Shown one piece after another: positions 1 through 10,177 of a DNA stretch of 64,000 nucleotides. The translations under genes and the position numbers were made by a program. The DNA is from DATLGB01 sp038258425 (GTDB taxonomy: Bacteria > Actinomycetota > Thermoleophilia > Solirubrobacterales > Solirubrobacteraceae), in assembly GCA_038258425.1 (NCBI GenBank), contig JBBSPV010000006.1, forward strand, positions 41,675 through 105,674, written 5' to 3'. The notes beneath the pieces are model-generated. The model saw only the letters and a list, made by a program, of their open reading frames with translations, had not been told where the DNA came from and made no database searches. Every line of letters begins with the position of its first letter. Position 1 is the first letter of the stretch.

Positions 1-255
1 GCAGGCGTCCTGTACCGCGGCGATGCACCCGTCGACCCGCTCACCCTCCACCCCGCAGGCCACCAGCAGCTCCCGGGCGATGGAGCCGTCCGTGCGCCCG
101 GCCGCCTGTACGGAGGTGCCCTCCAGCTCCAGGTCCTCCCCGTGCACCTCGCGCAGCGCGAGGTGCAGCGCCGCCGCGTGGGCTGCCGACGCATGCTGCA
201 ACAGGGTCCCGTCGATGTCCCAGAGCAGCAGCAGCGGCTCGGCGGCCGCGCTCAC
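1..255 (-). CDS. HAD-superfamily hydrolase, N-terminal part (runs off window)
   Basis: Only the first 85 codons are in the window; the gene continues beyond base 1 on the minus strand. It starts at a GTG whose GTGA overlaps the stop codon of the upstream M42 peptidase, so the two are translationally coupled. After a short N-terminus the protein reads LLLLWDIDGTLL, the haloacid-dehalogenase motif I (nucleophile Asp in DxDGT), followed by a helical cap-like segment. HAD phosphatases of this phosphoglycolate-phosphatase type hydrolyse small phosphomonoesters, but the substrate cannot be told from this fragment. Confidence 0.8.
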   Translation of the reverse strand, partial: MSAAAEPLLLLWDIDGTLLQHASAAHAAALHLALREVHGEDLELEGTSVQAAGRTDGSIARELLVACGVEGERVDGCIAAVQDAC

Positions 256-1306
256 CGCTCGAACGAGGCGTCGGCCGCGAGCCGCAGCGCGAAGGCCGCG
301 CACAGTCGGGCGCACGCGTCGACGTCGGAGAGCTGGACCATCTCGACCGATGAGTGCATGTAGCGCAGCGGGATGCCCACGAGCCCGGTCGCGATGCCGT
401 CGCGGCTGATGGCCACCGCGTCGGCGTCGGTCCCCGTCCCCCGCCCGGTGGCCTCGAGCGTGAACGGGATCCCCTCGGCCTCCGCCGCCTCGCGCAGGAG
501 CGCGTGGACGCCCGGATGCAGGCCGGTCGCGCGGAACAGCACCGCGCCGGACCCGAGTGGGTGGCTGCCGTTCTCGCGCTCGGACACCCCGGGCGCGTCC
601 GTCGCGTGCGTGACGTCGACGACGAGCGCGACGGCCGGGCGCAGGGCGTGGGCGGTGGTCCGCGCCCCGTCCAGGCCGGTCTCCTCCTGGGTGACCGCCG
701 CGGCGTGGAAGTCGCCGGGCGCGCCGCCGGCCTCCTTGACGAGGCGCATCGCCTCCCAGGCGACATAGCAGCCCAGCCGGTTGTCCATCGACCGCGAGAC
801 GGCGCGGCCGTTGGGCAGCTCGACCGGCTCGGCCGCCATCACGGCGACGTCGCCGACCTCCACGAGGCGCTTGGCGTCGTCGCCGTCGGCGGCGCCGAGG
901 TCGATGTGCAGGTCCTTGAGCTTGGGCGCCTTGGAGCGGTCGTCGGGCTCGATGAGGTGGATCGGCTTCTTGCCGACCACGCCGCGGACGACGCCCGCCG
1001 CGGTGGTGATCTCGACGCGCTGGCCGACGAGGTTGACCGGGTCCCAGCCACCCACGCCGTTGAACCACACGAAGCCCTGCTCGTCGATGTGCGTGACGAT
1101 CAGGCCGATCTCGTCGATGTGGCCGATGACCGCCACGGAGCGGCCGGCGCCCGTGCCCCGCACCGTGGCGACCGTCGAGCCGTGCGTGTCGGCGCGCACC
1201 TCGTCGGCGATCGGGGCGCACGCGGCGCGGAAGACCTCGGCGGCGGACGCCTCCCGGCCCGACGGGCCGGCCACGGTCAGCAGGGACCGCAGGACCTCGG
1301 GCAGGC

Positions 1307-1310
<4 letters not shown>
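252..1310 (-). CDS. M42-family metallo-aminopeptidase
   Basis: A 352-residue cytosolic aminopeptidase of the M42 (FrvX/endoglucanase-M) family, which forms large dodecameric shells that trim peptides. All expected dinuclear metal-site segments are visible: GHIDEIG near the N-terminal third, SMDNRLG (bridging Asp), TQEETGLDGA (catalytic Glu and ligand Glu), VVDVTHATD and the C-terminal RYMHSSVEM His. The length is normal for the family. The GTG start overlaps the aconitase stop by 4 bp (GTGA), and the stop overlaps the HAD gene start the same way, so acn-peptidase-HAD forms one coupled transcription unit. I see no functional link to aconitase beyond co-expression. Confidence 0.88.
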
Positions 1311-4090
<2,780 letters not shown>

Positions 4091-4154
4091 GTGGCTTCCC
4101 GGGTCTCAAGGGTTGGTCATCCAGTCTCGCAGGTCGCGACGTACCCAGAGCGCC

Positions 4155-4616
4155 ATGGAACGCGTCTGGGACTACCCCCGCCCGCCCGCGCTGGTCCCCT
4201 GCGAGCGGCGCGTGCGCATCGAGCTCGGCGGCGTCACCATCGCGGACTCCACCGCGGCCCTGCGGGTGCTCGAGACCTCGCATCCGCCGACGCTCTACGT
4301 GCCGCCGGCCGACCTCGACCCGGACGCGTTCACCCCCGCCCGCGGGTCGTCGCTCTGCGAGTTCAAGGGCCGCGCGTCCTACCTCGACGTCGCCGGCGGC
4401 GGCCGCTCGGAGCCGGCGGCGGCCTGGACCTACCGCCACCCGGCGCCGGCCTTCGCGGCGCTGCGCGACCACGTCGCCGTCTACCCCGGCCGGATGGACG
4501 CCTGCTGGCTCGACGACGAGCGGGTGCGCTCCCAGGCGGGTGACTTCTACGGCGGCTGGATCACCGACGACCTCGTCGGCCCGTTCAAGGGCCCGCCCGG
4601 CACGCTGGGCTGGTAG
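4155..4616 (+). CDS. DUF427 family protein
   Basis: A 153-residue protein of the DUF427 family, a compact beta-rich fold with no established biochemical role. Features seen are an N-terminal MERVWDYPRPP, a central segment CEFKGRASYLDV, and a C-terminal Gly/Trp-rich GGWITDDLVGPFKGPPGTLGW. The CEFKGxxxYxxV pattern is typical of the family. I chose the ATG at 4155 because the protein is full length from there and the open frame upstream runs into the divergent aconitase promoter region. It stands alone, divergent from acnA. Confidence 0.8.
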   Translation: MERVWDYPRPPALVPCERRVRIELGGVTIADSTAALRVLETSHPPTLYVPPADLDPDAFTPARGSSLCEFKGRASYLDVAGGGRSEPAAAWTYRHPAPAFAALRDHVAVYPGRMDACWLDDERVRSQAGDFYGGWITDDLVGPFKGPPGTLGW

Positions 4617-5001
4617 CGCTCACCAGGTCCCCCGCGACCCGGGCGAGGCGCCGGGACGGGGGTGCAGCTCGCGGACGACGGGGCATACGTACTCCCGGCA
4701 GGCGGGGCTTCCCGGTGCGTCTGGGCATGCGGGCGGTGCCGCGGTCGGCGCCTTCGGCAGCGACGGGGTCGATCGGGCGCCGGCGGATGTCCCGCGGCGA
4801 GATGAGGACCGGCGTGTGCGACGCATCGAGAACCCTCCGTGGCGATCTGCGTGCGACCCACGATGCCCCCATGGACCGCATCGCGCATCGGGCGTGTGGG
4901 CACTCCTGGCGCCGACGTGTTCAGGCCGTCGCCGTCGGCCTTTAGGCGCGGGTCGCAGGGACCGGGCGTCGCGCCCGGCTCCCCCGGGTAGCCGACTGGA
5001 C
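4617..5001. other. intergenic region without a convincing gene
   Basis: There are 385 bases between the DUF427 gene and the baeRF-like gene. Open frames exist on both strands, but they are Arg/Pro/Ala-rich and lack domain-like sequence. I see no RNA gene, no strong terminator and no clear promoter. Confidence 0.5.
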
Positions 5002-6129
5002 ATGGCGCCCTCCACGTCCGCGGCCCGCCTGCGACGGCTCGCCGAGCTGCAGCCCGCGCACGGGCGCGTGCTCTCCGTCTTCATCGACCTCGACCCCGCC
5101 GAATTCGCCACCGGCGCCGCGCGCGCGACCCAGCTGACCTCCGTGCTCGACCGCGCCGGTCGCGAGGTCGACGCCCTGGGCGCGGAGCTCGACCACGAGA
5201 CGCGGGCCGCGCTGCGCGCGGACGTCGAGCGCGTGCGCGAGGCCGCCGACCCCCAGACCGTGGGCCAGGGCGGCGCCCGCGGCCTCGCGGTCGTCGCCTG
5301 CGGGCCGGCGGGCCTGTTCGAGGTCGTGCGCACGCCCCATCCGCTCGAGACCGACGTGGTGATCGGCGAGCGCCCCCACCTGGAGCCGCTCGCCGGGGCC
5401 GGGGAGCGCGAGCGCTGGTGCGTGGTGCTCGTCGAGCGCACGCGCCACCGCGTGCTCGTCGGCGACGAGGACGGACTGGAGGAGCTGGAGCACGACGACC
5501 GCCGCGTCACCGCGCGCTCCGAGGGCCGTCAGGAGCATGCGGACACCGAGGAGACCCGCGACCAGCTCGACTTCGTCGCCGCCCGCCTGCTCACGCTGTT
5601 GCGCCGGCAGCCCTTCGACCGGCTGCTGGTCGGGGCACCCGAGCCGCTGGACGCCGGGCTCGAGGGACGCCTGCACGCCTACCTGCGCGAGCGACTCGGG
5701 GGGCGGGTCCACGTCGACGTGGAGTCCGCCACGCCGGCACAGGTCCTCGCGGCCGCCCAGCCGGTCTTCGAGGCGCGCCGCACCGGGCACGAGGACGAGT
5801 GCCTGGAGCGTCTGCGGGCCGGCCTCGGCCGCGACGACGGCCGCGCGGCAGCCGGCCTCGCCGACGTCCTGGAGGCCCTGACCGAGCAGCGGGTGGAGGT
5901 GCTGCTCCTCGACGCGGGCACGACCCTCCCCGGCTACGCCGACCCGGGCACGGACTACCTGGCCGCCGAGCCCGGCCCCGGACTCGCCGGCGGGGAGCTC
6001 GAGCCGGTCGAGGACGTCGTCGAGCTCGCCCTCGAGCGCGCGGTCGAGCAGTCCGCGGAGGTGCTCGTCCTCCACGACCGTCCCGAGCTCGGGCCCCACG
6101 GCGGCGTCGCGGCGCTGCTGCGCTACTAG
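5002..6129 (+). CDS. baeRF-type (bacterial eRF1/Vms1-like) protein
   Basis: A 375-residue protein resembling the bacterial archaeo-eukaryotic release-factor-like (baeRF) families related to the RNase-H-like domain of eRF1 and Vms1. It has an N-terminal alpha/beta domain starting LQPAHGRVLSVFIDLDP. The middle domain carries WCVVLVERTRHRVLVG and FDRLLVGAPEPL, as seen in the peptidyl-tRNA-cleaving fold. The C-terminal L7Ae-like part contains VEVLLLDAGTTLPGYADPGTDYL. Family members are thought to act on stalled ribosomes or peptidyl-tRNA, but the role here is inferred. ATG at 5002 is the first start after the upstream gap. The stop is followed two bases later by the GTG of the dehydrogenase-like gene, so they probably share an operon. 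Confidence 0.65.
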   Translation: MAPSTSAARLRRLAELQPAHGRVLSVFIDLDPAEFATGAARATQLTSVLDRAGREVDALGAELDHETRAALRADVERVREAADPQTVGQGGARGLAVVACGPAGLFEVVRTPHPLETDVVIGERPHLEPLAGAGERERWCVVLVERTRHRVLVGDEDGLEELEHDDRRVTARSEGRQEHADTEETRDQLDFVAARLLTLLRRQPFDRLLVGAPEPLDAGLEGRLHAYLRERLGGRVHVDVESATPAQVLAAAQPVFEARRTGHEDECLERLRAGLGRDDGRAAAGLADVLEALTEQRVEVLLLDAGTTLPGYADPGTDYLAAEPGPGLAGGELEPVEDVVELALERAVEQSAEVLVLHDRPELGPHGGVAALLRY

Positions 6130-6131
6130 CC

Positions 6132-6992
6132 GTGCCCACCGTCGCCGTCCTCGGGACCGGCACCATGGGCGCGCCCATGGCGCGCAACCTCGCAGCCGCC
6201 GGCTTCGACGTCCGCGCGTGGAACCGCACCCGGGAGCGGGCGGAGCCGCTGTCTGCCGAGGGGATCGCCGTGTTCGACCAGCCGGCGGAGGCGGCGGCCG
6301 GCGCGGACCTGCTGCTGACCATGCTGCCGACGGGCGACGTGGTGCGCGGTGCCGCCGCGGCGGCGCTGGACGCCCTCGCCGACGGCGCCGCCTGGATCCA
6401 GTGCTCGACGGTCGGCGCCGAAGCCGCCGACGCCCTGGGCGAGCTCGCCGCCGGCCACGGCGTCGCCTACGTCGACGCGCCGGTCTCCGGCACCAAGGCC
6501 CCGGCCGAGGCGGGCGAGCTCGTCGTGCTCGCCTCGGGCCCGGACGACGTCCGCGAGCGGGTGCAGCCGGCGCTGGACGCGATCGGCGCCAGGACGCTGT
6601 GGCTCGGGCCGGCCGGGGCGGGCAGCCGCCTGAAGCTCGTCGTCAACACGTGGCTGCTGGCGCTCGTCGAGGGCCTGGCCGAGGCGATCGCCCTCGCCGA
6701 GGGACTCGGAGTCGAGCCGGGGCGGCTGCTCGAGGTCATCGAGGGCGGGCCGCTGGACGCGCCGTACGCCCAGCTCAAGGGCCAGGCGATGGTCGAGGGC
6801 GCCTTCGAGCCGAGCTTCGCCCTGCGCTCGGCCGCCAAGGACGCCGGGCTCGTGCGCGCGGCGGCGGACGCCGTCGGCCTCGACCTGCCTCTGCCGCGGG
6901 CGATCGAGGCGCAGATGGCCCGAGGCGCCGACGCCGGATTCGGCGAGCAGGACATGGCCGCCACGGTCCGGGTCGCCCGCGGGGAGGCCTGA
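6132..6992 (+). CDS. NAD(P)-dependent beta-hydroxyacid dehydrogenase-like protein
   Basis: A 286-residue member of the 3-hydroxyisobutyrate/6-phosphogluconate dehydrogenase superfamily, which oxidises beta-hydroxyacids or reduces succinic-semialdehyde-type aldehydes. The Rossmann motif GTGTMGAPMARNL opens the protein, DAPVSGTKAPAEAG is the substrate-binding signature, and the catalytic Lys lies in GSRLKLVVNTWL. The C-terminal all-helical dimer domain is complete. The GTG start follows the baeRF stop by two bases. The stop is one base from the nicotinamidase ATG, which makes a three-gene unit. The substrate is unknown. Confidence 0.85.
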   Translation: MPTVAVLGTGTMGAPMARNLAAAGFDVRAWNRTRERAEPLSAEGIAVFDQPAEAAAGADLLLTMLPTGDVVRGAAAAALDALADGAAWIQCSTVGAEAADALGELAAGHGVAYVDAPVSGTKAPAEAGELVVLASGPDDVRERVQPALDAIGARTLWLGPAGAGSRLKLVVNTWLLALVEGLAEAIALAEGLGVEPGRLLEVIEGGPLDAPYAQLKGQAMVEGAFEPSFALRSAAKDAGLVRAAADAVGLDLPLPRAIEAQMARGADAGFGEQDMAATVRVARGEA

Positions 6993-6993
6993 G

Positions 6994-7533
6994 ATGGCCC
7001 GCGCCCTGATCCTCGTCGACTTCCAGAACGACTTCACGCCGGGTGGCGCCCTGGGCGTCGAGGGCGGCGACGAGGTGAGCGCCCGGCTCAACGAGCTCGC
7101 GATCGCCGGCGGCTTCGACCTGGTCGTCGCCACGCGCGACTGGCACCCGCCCGATCACGACTCCTTCCACCCGCAGGGCGGGACCTGGCCGGAGCACGCC
7201 GTGGCGCAGACGCCCGGCGCCGAGCTGCATCCCGCGCTCGACCGCACGCGGATCGACCTCGTGGTCGACAAGGGCACGGAGTCCGGCACGGACGGCTACT
7301 CGGCCTTCGACGGCACCGACCTGGCCGAGACGCTGCGCCACCACGACGTCGACGAGGTGGTGGTCGCGGGACTGGCCACGGACTACTGCGTCAAGCACAC
7401 CGCGCTCGACGCGCTCGACGCCGGCTTCGCCGTGACCGTCGAGGCGGCCGCCACCCGGCCGGTCGAGCGCGAGCCCGGCGACGGCGAGCGGGCCTTGCAG
7501 GAGATCCGCGACGCCGGCGGGTGTGTGCGGTGA
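6994..7533 (+). CDS. pncA: nicotinamidase (isochorismatase family)
   Basis: A 179-residue cysteine hydrolase that converts nicotinamide to nicotinate for NAD salvage. The catalytic triad is readable: D9 in LVDFQNDF, K93 in VDKGTESG and C132 in ATDYCVKH. The metal-binding segment is DWHPPDHDSFH (residues 49-59), and GTWPEHAV matches characterised nicotinamidases. It ends the operon that begins with the baeRF-like gene. The next enzyme of the pathway, nicotinate phosphoribosyltransferase, is encoded convergently about 320 bp away. Confidence 0.93.
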   Translation: MARALILVDFQNDFTPGGALGVEGGDEVSARLNELAIAGGFDLVVATRDWHPPDHDSFHPQGGTWPEHAVAQTPGAELHPALDRTRIDLVVDKGTESGTDGYSAFDGTDLAETLRHHDVDEVVVAGLATDYCVKHTALDALDAGFAVTVEAAATRPVEREPGDGERALQEIRDAGGCVR

Positions 7534-7618
7534 GCGACGCCACGCCCGACGCGCAGCAGGAATCGGCCGCACGGCGCGTCATTCGCTGACCGTTCCGGCC
7601 CCCGGACCGTTGACGGCG

Positions 7619-7891
7619 ATGGCGCGCAGGCACTACGGTTCGGCCCAGGTGACCTACCTGACCTGTCCAACCTGTCGGTTCACCGTGCGCGCCTCCGGCA
7701 GCACGGGCTCGCACCTGCAGGCGTGCCCGCGCTGCACGGTCCGCGGCCGCGAGCGCTCCGCGCTCGTGATCATGCCGAGCCCCCCGAGCCGCTTCCAGCG
7801 CCCCGGCGCCGGGCCGAGTCGTCGCGAGGACGCGGGCGAGGTCGGCACGGGCCGCTTCAGCGGACCGGCTCGAGCCGGTCGTTCGGCCTGA
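7619..7891 (+). CDS. small zinc-ribbon protein of unknown function
   Basis: A 90-codon open frame (or 80 codons from the GTG at 7649) encoding two CxxC pairs, CPTCRFTVR and CPRCTVRGR, about 20 residues apart. That is the layout of a small zinc ribbon. The tail is Pro/Arg-rich and low in complexity, and its last 35 bases overlap the 3' end of the convergent nicotinate phosphoribosyltransferase gene. I do not recognise a named family. The paired CxxC argue for a real gene; the unclear start and the overlap keep confidence moderate. Confidence 0.5.
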   Translation: MARRHYGSAQVTYLTCPTCRFTVRASGSTGSHLQACPRCTVRGRERSALVIMPSPPSRFQRPGAGPSRREDAGEVGTGRFSGPARAGRSA

Positions 7892-8951
7892 GCTCGCGCC
7901 CGACCTTCGCGCACGGCCGCCCGTCGACCATGACGACGTCGGCGGTGAAGTCGTTGGCGCCGCGGATCAGCGACGAGCCGACGCCGTAGGCGTCCACGGG
8001 CACCTCGGCCGCCTCGAAGGCGCGGATCTTGTCGGCGTCGAAGCCGCCGGAGACCGTGATCCGCACGCGCTCGAAGCCCTCCGCGTCGAGCGCCTCGCGG
8101 ACGGCGTGCACGAGCTCGGGAGCCACCCCTTTGGGCGCATCGGCGCCGAAGCGCTCGACCATGGACCGGTCCGCGAGCCGTTCGGAGGTGTCCAGGCGCA
8201 CGGCCCACAGCTCGTCGCCGAGCTCGCGCGCGCACGCGAGTGAGGTGGCGACGCAGTCGTTGTCGAAGTCGACGAGCACCGTGACGTTCATCTCGCGCGC
8301 GAAGTGGTCGGTGAAGGCCCGCGCCGCGGCGACCGTGTCGCCGCCGTAGGCCGCGATCAGGCCGTGGGGGACGGTGCCGACGCCGCGACCGCCCCACCAC
8401 GACGCCTGGGCGTCGGTGGAGACGCCGATGGAGCCGCCGACGTGGGCGGCCCAGCCGTCGCCCGTCTGCACGAGCCAGTGGTCGTGGCGGGCGGGGAAGT
8501 AGATGATCGGCTTGCCCCGGGCAGCCTCGACGACCGCGCGAACGTTGCGCATGACGAGCGAGCGGCGGGCCAGGCAGCCGAGGTAGACCGTCTCGAGATG
8601 GGCGAAGAGCGCGTAGTCGCCCTCGATGGTCATCACCGTCTCGTACGGCTCGATCGGGTCGCCCTCGTGCAAGGCGCGGACCTCGAGCGCGTCCCAGCCC
8701 GGCAGCCACTCGGCGCCGTTGCCGCGGCGGCCGGCGCCGGCGCGCAGCACGGCGATCGCCTCGTCCACGCCTCCGAGCAGACCGTGCTGCTTCTGGAAGA
8801 CCTGCATGGTCACGCGTGGATGGCGGTCGGCGTCCTCGAGCAGCTCCTTCGTGTAGTTGAAGTACGCGTCGGAGTAGTAGCCCTGGCGCAACCGGCCGAC
8901 CGGCAGGCCGAAGGTCTCGGTCGGGAGGCGGTCGGCCGGCACGGACGGCAT
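7857..8951 (-). CDS. nicotinate phosphoribosyltransferase
   Basis: A 364-residue type II phosphoribosyltransferase that makes nicotinate mononucleotide from nicotinate and PRPP. Recognisable segments are QGYYSDAYFNYTKELLED, the central YFPARHDHWLVQ, DFDNDCVATSLA and the phosphate-binding VSGGFDADKIRAFE. The frame is open far upstream, but ATG 8951 begins the conserved region and leaves a 33-bp divergent gap to fgd. With pncA it completes nicotinamide-to-NaMN salvage. The gene is convergent with the pncA unit and the small zinc-ribbon gene. Confidence 0.9.
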   Translation of the reverse strand: MPSVPADRLPTETFGLPVGRLRQGYYSDAYFNYTKELLEDADRHPRVTMQVFQKQHGLLGGVDEAIAVLRAGAGRRGNGAEWLPGWDALEVRALHEGDPIEPYETVMTIEGDYALFAHLETVYLGCLARRSLVMRNVRAVVEAARGKPIIYFPARHDHWLVQTGDGWAAHVGGSIGVSTDAQASWWGGRGVGTVPHGLIAAYGGDTVAAARAFTDHFAREMNVTVLVDFDNDCVATSLACARELGDELWAVRLDTSERLADRSMVERFGADAPKGVAPELVHAVREALDAEGFERVRITVSGGFDADKIRAFEAAEVPVDAYGVGSSLIRGANDFTADVVMVDGRPCAKVGRELRPNDRLEPVR

Positions 8952-8984
8952 CTTCCCCGATCCGTCGGCCGTAGGCTGACCGCC

Positions 8985-9980
8985 ATGCGCTACGGCTACA
9001 AGGCATCCGCCGAGCAGTTCGGCCCCCGCGAGCTGCTCGAGCTGTCCGTCGAGGCCGAGCGGGCGGGGCTCGACGCGATCGCCATCTCGGACCACTTCCA
9101 GCCCTGGCGCCACGACGGCGGGCACGGCCCGGCCGCGCTGCCGTGGCTCGGCGCGCTCGCCGCCTCCACCTCGACGGCGACGCTCGGGACCTCCGTCCTG
9201 ACGCCGACGCTGCGCTACCAGCCGGCGGTCGTCGCCCAGGCCTTCGCGACCCTCGCGCTGCTCGCCCCCGGCCGGGTGTTCCTCGGCGTCGGCACCGGGG
9301 AGGCGCTCAACGAGTCGCCCGTGACGGGCGACGCGTTCCCGGCCGTCAAGGAGCGGCGGATGCGCCTGCAGGAGGCGGTCCGGCTGATCCGCGCGCTGTG
9401 GACGCAGGAGCGGGTGGACTTCGAGGGCGAGTGGTACTCGACGTCGAAGGCGACGATCTACGACCGCCCGGAGGAGCCAGTGCCGATCTACATCGCGGCC
9501 TCCGGCCCGCTCGCCGCCAAGCTTGCCGGACGCGAGGGCGACGGGATGATCATGACCTCGGGCAAGGACCCCGGCCTCTACCGCGAGCTGCTCGACGCCA
9601 CCCGGGAGGGCGCCGCCAAGCGCGATCGCGACTTCGAGGCGATCCACAAGCTGATCGAGATCAAGGTCTCCTACGACCGCGACCGCGCGGTCGCGCACGA
9701 CGCGTGCCGCCCGTGGGCGGCGCTGGCGCTCTCCGGCGACGAGAAGGCCGAGATCGACGACCCGCTGCAGATGCAGGCGGCCGCGGCGGACGCCGCCGAC
9801 CGGGCCCACACGCGCTTCATCGTCTCCGACGATCCCGACGAGGTCGTCGAGGCGATCCGCACCTACGTCGACCTCGGCTTCGACGAGCTGCTCTTCCACC
9901 TGCCCGGCGACGACCAGCGCCACCAGCTCGACGCCTTCACCGCGGACGTCCTCCCGCACCTGCGCGACGCCTTCGGCTGA
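8985..9980 (+). CDS. fgd: F420-dependent glucose-6-phosphate dehydrogenase
   Basis: A 331-residue luciferase-like monooxygenase-fold enzyme that oxidises glucose-6-phosphate while reducing coenzyme F420. It matches the remembered mycobacterial Fgd1 over its whole length: GYKASAEQFGPRE at the start, SDHFQPWRH (D36, H37, W41), LGTSVLTPTLRYQPAV and FLGVGTGEALNE. The three residues that bind the substrate phosphate in Fgd1 (K198, K259, R283) have counterparts in LIEIKVSYD, GDEKAEIDDP and HTRFIVSDDPDE. That supports true glucose-6-phosphate specificity rather than a generic F420 oxidoreductase. It is divergent from the nicotinate phosphoribosyltransferase gene. Confidence 0.9.
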   Translation: MRYGYKASAEQFGPRELLELSVEAERAGLDAIAISDHFQPWRHDGGHGPAALPWLGALAASTSTATLGTSVLTPTLRYQPAVVAQAFATLALLAPGRVFLGVGTGEALNESPVTGDAFPAVKERRMRLQEAVRLIRALWTQERVDFEGEWYSTSKATIYDRPEEPVPIYIAASGPLAAKLAGREGDGMIMTSGKDPGLYRELLDATREGAAKRDRDFEAIHKLIEIKVSYDRDRAVAHDACRPWAALALSGDEKAEIDDPLQMQAAAADAADRAHTRFIVSDDPDEVVEAIRTYVDLGFDELLFHLPGDDQRHQLDAFTADVLPHLRDAFG

Positions 9981-10042
9981 CCCGTTCGGCCGACCGCGTC
10001 GGCGGACACGTTCGGCCGATCCCCAGCGCGAACGTCCGGCTA

Positions 10043-10058
10043 GGACAGACGTCCGTCC
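10043..10058. promoter_or_regulatory. imperfect palindrome upstream of RTX gene
   Basis: GGACAGACGTCCGTCC is a near-perfect palindrome centred on GACGTC, 119 bp upstream of the RTX protein start. Just before it the 12-mer ACGTTCGGCCGA and a near copy occur within 40 bp. It could be an operator, but nothing else supports this. Confidence 0.2.
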
Positions 10059-10177
10059 GGGCCGGATGGCACTTGAGCGCGGACGCGCCGGTACCGAAGG
10101 CTGGTGGCACGGGGCAGCCTCGGCGGGAGGCTGCGCTCGTTCCCAGCGATCCCGTCGTCGACAAGGACGGTCACCCA

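Noticed and set aside
4715..4945. Small open frame in the 4.6-5.0 kb gap
   Set aside because: Arg/Ala-rich, no RBS, no domain, overlapped by equally poor frames on the other strand.
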